From Nageia nagi (lineage: Eukaryota; Pinophyta): 64,000 nucleotides of DNA. Below the pieces are notes generated by a model. The model ran no database searches. It was not told the DNA's origin and was given only the letters and a program-made list of their open reading frames with translations. This document shows, piece by piece, positions 58,011-64,000 of the stretch (its first letter is position 1; each line of letters begins with the position of its first letter). A program made the position numbers and the translations under genes. The stretch lies in the NCBI GenBank assembly GCA_050084985.1, contig JBITNC010000002.1:18476001-18540000 (forward strand), given 5' to 3'.

Positions 58011-61000
58011 CATCATTTCAACATATATTTATCTTTTTAATATGTTTTCAAAGTCTTCATATATAAAATAAATTCATTTAATGGTATTTATGAGGAGATT
58101 ATTCAATGCAATAGATTTGTAAAAATAAAGGATGATCAAAATTAGTTAAATGAAATAAGATTATTTGTTTCAATACAAACATTTAATCATTATGATCTAC
58201 ATGAGTAATAAAAGATAAAATTATGATACTTGATCGATATTACTCTAAATTTTGACTTCACATGATCAAGCACTTTTGATCTTTTGAACCTAAAATCTAG
58301 TACATGTTCAATGAGAAGATTATTAGTATCTTTATTTTAAAAGATTTTTGTGATCCACCTAATTCCATTCTAACAAAGACCAATTTTTTTTTTTAGAATA
58401 AAAATTCATTATGGACCTTGGATTAAAAAAATTATAAAAGGATAAAATAATTATAATAAATGCTTAAATATTGGCTTAGCCCCTTTGAGATTTTCCATGA
58501 ATATGAGAACTATATAGCCAAAGTGAATGATGGGAGATTTTGCATGTATGGATCTCGATATGCTATGTGAATCAAGTATGATGAATGATATGTTATATCA
58601 TTTTGTATAAAAATATAAGAATTTGAATGTTTGAGTGTAGTGTGCATGAGCAAAATCAGAAGGCATATTAAAATATTCATTATCTTTATAATGCCATAAT
58701 AAAATATTGATCCAGTATGTTCATTTATAGCTATTTTAAAATTTAGCTAGTGTATTTATAATAATGTCAAAATTCATATGCAAAGATGATGAGGATATAC
58801 ATTTTTATATGGCTATATTTTAACCCTTTTATGATATGTGATGTATAAGGCTTGATGCAATGGAAAAATATTATTTATTATTTTATGTATTTATCCCATA
58901 AAGTGAGTTTGCATTTAGTTACATGAAATATTGTTGAGTTTGCATTTGACACTCTATCCGTTTGATTATTTCTCTATCATCATCATCATCATCATTTTGT
59001 GTGTATAATTATTTAGCTTATGTATTGCATATGTTGTTCGTTGATTAATCTTTTTGATGCGATATTTTGATTATTGATTTATTCTTTATGTATAGATCTT
59101 AAATGTATGATTTTATGGATTACTAGTTTTAAATGGTTAATATATACAAAAATATTTTTATTGATGGGTGACAAACTAAATAAGAAGCTAAAATTGGCTT
59201 TTAACATTTTAAATGTAAACAATATTTATTTTGTTAAAAAAATTAAAGACATGCATTTGATTTTAATAAAGATGATTCCATACATTTAATAAAGCTATAC
59301 TTTTGATTTTTTAAAAGATGTTAACCAAACGTTAGTAATTCTATCAATGCTTATGATCATTGATGAATTATAATTTAATAATTTAAAAAAAAATATTTGT
59401 TAGATTATAACATTTAGGATACTTTTAATTTAAAGGATGTTAGAGATATCTAAAATATGATAAGCCATCATGATACTTATATAAGTTTCTCTATTCATTT
59501 CAAGATTCATGTTATCCTTATGAAGTGAGGTAATTGATACTACACCAAAATTGGATTTCCAAGGTAGCTCTTTTATAATGAATCTTTCATAACAATGTAA
59601 AACTATTGTAATAGATATAATAGAGGATAATTTTTATGAGTAGTTTAAAACCTACCCTCATCAAATATATTAAACAATGGTTTTTAAAGGTGATGTTATT
59701 TAACCATCCTTATATATAATAAGATGGTAGTTTTAAACAATCCCAAAAATTCATACCAAAAATATGATTTGTGGACATACATCCTAGTAAAAGTTAGGGT
59801 TTATTACCTAAATTAGTAGTAAATAATTAAAGGTAATAGAGCAAGAAGTGAGAGAGAAAGAGGAAAGAGATATGAGAGATGAATGATTCCATAATCATTG
59901 TTTACAAATTAAGGTATGAAGTTATCTTTTATTAGAATTGAAATGCTACATTGATACAAAAACCTGTAACATCATCTAGATTATTGTTGATATTTTCTAT
60001 TTCATATGATAGAATATTGAGCAGTGGAATATCATCTAGAAAAATACTTTTCTAACATATTATGATTCACTACAAAATTTATATGAAACATCATTTCAAA
60101 GGACCTCACATGTTGCATAGGATCTCCTTAACCATCATACATCTAAAAACTTGGCCCATTTTGGTGCTTAGGGATGAAGGTATTGTGGATCTTAATAAAA
60201 AAGGGATTGAATCCCTAATAATCTTTGATGCTTTATATCAATTTATATGAATTTTAATATCCTTAACTTGATTTTTCAAATCTTCTTATGGAGTGAAAGC
60301 CCTACTTCCATTACTATATTCACCTTTACCACTTTGCTCAACATAAGTCGTGAATGTTTGAAATTTCTCAAACTTAGATTTTTTCATGGGACCCATTTAT
60401 GAAATACTTGAATTACAATATCTATCTTATCAAAAAAATCCTAGGGGTTTTTTCACAATTAGTATGTTATAAAAATATTGGGTTTACCAATTCGTTGATA
60501 CTATTTTTTTTAAAAATTTATTTAATATCAATTATAATTAATAACAAGGCTAATTAAAGAAATGAAAATAAATGATTGTAACATACTAAATCTAGCACTT
60601 CACCTAACCAAATTTGAATATAAGTTACTACAAACCTATCATTTACTATCAAGATTTTGCATCCATAGGATATAGAAGTCTCATTCCCTATATTCAAACT
60701 TTCCTTTCTAGAAAGAATAATATATCAATGTACTATAAAGAATTGGTACACACTGGTGCACTAATTTATAGTCATCCACTCTTAAATCCTTTGAATTCAT
60801 GTTCATCATAGGATTTGCCTCCCAAGGTTATCATACCTAAATGTGATATTATGAATAAGGAATATAGTAATCATTTACGGTACAAATATAGACTTGATGG
60901 GTGGCATTGAGAGATATTGAACATATAATGTAGTATAATATATGAAGATATAGATATGAGCAATTACACATATTTCTTCCCTTAAATAGATGGGATGTTT

Positions 61001-62730
61001 CACCATTGGCCAAGACACCTTCTTAGCTCCTTGGACCTATCACCAAAATGATAAACTATAGAAAAATAAAGAATTAAATGACTTTTAGAATTAGACACCT
61101 AAAATATAATTTTTAATCAAATACAAATAAAATTTAGTTGTTAAACATGAGTCTTCCTTTTCTCTTTTTTAATGATAAGCTCACTATGAACAAACGAGAT
61201 GTGTTATAGATATACTTTTCTATAATTCTACAAAATTATGCTTATGGAATTAATTTCAATAATTACAAAATTAAGAGAATTATTTATTCTATAAAAAACA
61301 TCTATGAAAAGGTAATAATAGACATATATTATGTAGATATTTATTTTATAGACCATGAAATCTTATTTTGTAGTGGTAACGTAAAGATTCTATTTCATAA
61401 ATAAAATATAATTTATCTATCAAACACATTTTGTGTTATCTTAAATATTTGGAAATCTAATTAATTATAAAAAGAATTATTTTTATTAGTGAACACACAA
61501 TAGAATAGAATAGAATCATTCACAATAGTCATATGTTAATAAATATAGAAATAACTAAAGGAATATCATAAGTTACACCATGTGTTGAAAGGTAATATTC
61601 CATATTTTGTTTATCATTTACTAGATGAATATGTAACAATTGAAATTAATTTATAATTTCTGAAATTGGCGTAGACTTTTTACTACATCTATTGAGTGTT
61701 ATAATTATAGTTCAAGATTCTATTATACCAATACTTAAGAACTCTTAGAATTAAGATACTAAGTATATTAGGTTGTGAACAACCATATCAGTAGCATTTA
61801 TATCAAAATTGTATATTTCAAAAAAGTTCAATTCATAATTAAAATTTATTTTATCAACAAATAAATGAAATATGCATTTAGTTTATGATAATATTTAAGT
61901 TTTAAGCTACTTCTCGATAGAAGTATACTTGATTCTTAGAGAAAGGGATTATTATAAGTGATCCTCCAATTGGAATCCTAAAGGAGGTATTTTATTTATG
62001 GTTATAGAATAAATGAATAATAATAATTTTGATTACACTATATTAATTATAATTGCATAGATGATTTATGTTATTGATTAATTAAATAGATTGTAAGTTA
62101 TGATTACATAATTATTTAATTTATGTTAGTTATGGTTTGGTTGCATTCTTTATTTGGTAGTACTTAGTTTTTTTAATATTTATTTTTTCAATAATTTGTA
62201 TATTAGTAATACTTGGTATCTGTAAGTCTTTGGAAAGAGTATTTTCATAATCAATAACCTAGTTTGGCTAAGGCTAGTATCCTTAGGTAATGGGGCAAAA
62301 AGTTATTAATGCAAATATCTATTATTGTTTCATATATTTTGTATGGTATCTCATAAGTATACATACCCATATTGATATAGAAAATGCTCATCATTCCAAT
62401 AGTATGACTAAATAATTACCAAAAAAATCATAATATATTTATAAGAAGAGCCTTCACTTTTTTTTTAGGTTTATTTTTCTTTAAATCCCTTAGCTCTCAT
62501 AATATTTGTAAGAAATCTAAAGTAAAAGGGGAATGAATAAATATATAAAATGAGAAAATCCAAGCTCACATTATACACCAGATAATCAACAAATTAATAA
62601 AAAATTAGAAAAAAAGTTATTATAATTTTCTTTTATCACTTTGAAAATGTAGTCTTGGTTATTATAACTGCTACATCTCCAAAGGGAGTAAATTGTAAGT
62701 ACATAATTTATTTTGTTTATTAAAAATGAA
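58011..62730. other. AT-rich intergenic DNA, no gene recognised
   Basis: The region has only short AT-driven open frames. A (TCA)n run lies at 58977-58994. No tRNA-like or structured repeat was found. A weak actacaccaaaa word at 59541 has no convincing inverted partner. Confidence 0.45.
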
Positions 62731-62751
62731 TACACACACACACACACACAC
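62731..62751. repeat. (AC)n microsatellite
   Basis: About 10 AC units beginning 'tacacacaca'. Confidence 0.9.
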
Positions 62752-63839
62752 CACACGCACGCTAAGAGGCATCTTACAATAGAAATTAGGGGGAGGGCCA
62801 AGGATCCAAATATATCAATGGTAAACATTTTTAAAAATAAAATAAAAAATTTAGCTAACTAAAAATTGAAGGACTTTAAATTTTTAAAATAACTATATAA
62901 ATACTAATAGTATTCATCAAATTTATCGAAGTAGATTTCAAAAAAGAAAACTATAAACAAATTAGATTTTGAATAATAGAAGAAGAGGGTCAAATCAATG
63001 AGTTGTACATACATTTTTGTAGTCCATGAAACTATTTGTATTGTGTATTTTATCATTTGTGTGTGCTTTTTTACACTTCCACAATACACATACATATGTA
63101 GTAGGAGACCTAAAATCACTATATATAACATAAATCCACTTCTAAAATATTCTTTGGTGTATGTATAAAAGTTATTAAAATTTTCAACTTGTTGCTTGCT
63201 ATAAAGAAGTTGGGAAAGGTGATTTAATCTTTTTACACCATTTTTATTATTATTATTTTTGTGAAATAGTGTAAATGCCTATGAAGTTGAATCACTCCCA
63301 AAAATTATTAAATTTAAATGTCTTATCTAGTCTTACAATAAAAAACTTATGGTTGTTCACCAAATTGAGTAGGGACTAACTACAATATGTTTTGGAGAAG
63401 ATTGCATTCTATTGGAGTCTAGAGAAAAATGTTTGAGCTCCCATTATAGCCATAGGGTCTATGTGAATACCACTATGCATAAGAGAAGATGGCATGATGT
63501 TGAACTGAATCCCATAATCTTTATGTCCAAGCTTGTTTGAACACATATTTGATAAAATTAATAAAGAGATAATGAATGAAATTTTGAATGGCATTTTTAG
63601 TTATTTAAATCAGTGATACTATAACAAATAGTATATTCAATAGAGATTAAAATATAGAATTAATTTAAGCATTCTTTGTATAACATAAACTAATAAAATA
63701 AATGCAATGCTTTAAGAAAATATTTATAGTAAGTAATTTAGATCTAATTATATAAAAAATATTATATTTAATTATGTGTTAGAATCCATTTATAAAATAA
63801 TAAGTCAAGAAATTATGGTTCCTTTAGTATGGCAAAAGA
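62752..63839. other. AT-rich intergenic DNA, no gene recognised
   Basis: Nothing supported. Confidence 0.4.
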
Positions 63840-64000
63840 AAACAATGATCAAAATAGTAATCAAACAATCACATAAGACAGTTGAGATAAGTATAACATG
63901 GTTCACTTAATGTAGGCTACATCCATGGATAAGTCTTCAATCCTTATTGTATTCAAATCCATAAGGTAAAATATTACAACCAACAACCTATTTTTCTACC
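63840..64000. mobile_element. Possible LTR edge running off the window
   Basis: 'ataacatggttcacttaatg' with 'taggctacatccatgga' resembles a phrase common in plant LTRs, and the LARD LTR at 45128 carries a similar 'gtaaagtggttcctccaa...tacatccact' stretch. The window ends before a boundary can be seen. Confidence 0.3.

Noticed and set aside
59538-61376. Possible CACTA-type transposon from 'actacaccaaaa' (59541) and 'ttttgtagtgg' (61366)
   Set aside because: The two ends match over only a few bases after reverse complementing, and no target duplication or transposase remains were found.

Overview
This window reads as plant nuclear DNA from a large, repeat-loaded genome. It is strongly AT-rich. 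Almost everything in it is transposon debris, tandem repeat or decayed gene fragment, and only one gene looks intact: an R2R3-MYB transcription factor gene at 39581-41310 (+). The plant assignment rests on the MYB gene's three-exon structure, on relics of PPR-E/DYW organelle RNA-editing genes, on plant-type Copia and chromovirus retrotransposons, and on a plant LINE. A conifer or other gymnosperm would fit the mix of old retroelements and multiplied PPR fragments. That is inference; no marker gene settles it. I saw no rRNA, tRNA or CRISPR array.

Layout. 1-4150: fragments of PPR genes, several expanded into short tandem arrays (111-bp and about 137-bp units). 4255-9160: AT-rich DNA with minisatellites and one unrecognised minus-strand coding relic. 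9737-11200: a second unrecognised coding-like relic (+). 12050-14200: small tandem repeats, two strong GATC-rich hairpins and a dispersed repeat with a second copy at 54.8-55.4 kb. 14203-19734: a decayed Ty3/Gypsy chromovirus with both LTRs. 20184-23760: a LINE-like minus-strand relic interrupted by a probable solo LTR. 25900-27860: a 5'-truncated LINE reverse-transcriptase relic (-). 27940-29060: an array of about 210 bp period. 29071-35536: a nearly full-length but stop-riddled Ty1/Copia element with 1132-bp LTRs. 36838-37615: a PPR-DYW relic. 38100-38770: a short-period AT-rich array. 39400-41480: the MYB gene. 41920-42470: a Copia RNase H fragment (-). 45128-53611: a structurally complete LTR element on the minus strand with perfect 5-bp target duplications, an exact initiator-Met tRNA primer site and a polypurine tract, but no recognisable gag or pol, so it looks like a non-autonomous LARD. 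53.6-64 kb: more AT-rich repeat debris, possible LTR fragments and one short unrecognised coding-like stretch.

Functionally, the MYB gene probably encodes a nuclear DNA-binding regulator. Its R2R3 sequence and the [10 protein letters not shown] tail are closest, from memory, to the clade of cuticle and suberin regulators (Arabidopsis subgroups 9/10/11/24). Two things are odd: the first intron appears to use a GC donor, and the normally conserved cysteine in the GLLRCGKSC segment of R2 is replaced. The other elements are independent insertions. LTR comparison by eye puts the LARD (about 6-7% LTR difference) as younger than the Gypsy element (about 12%).
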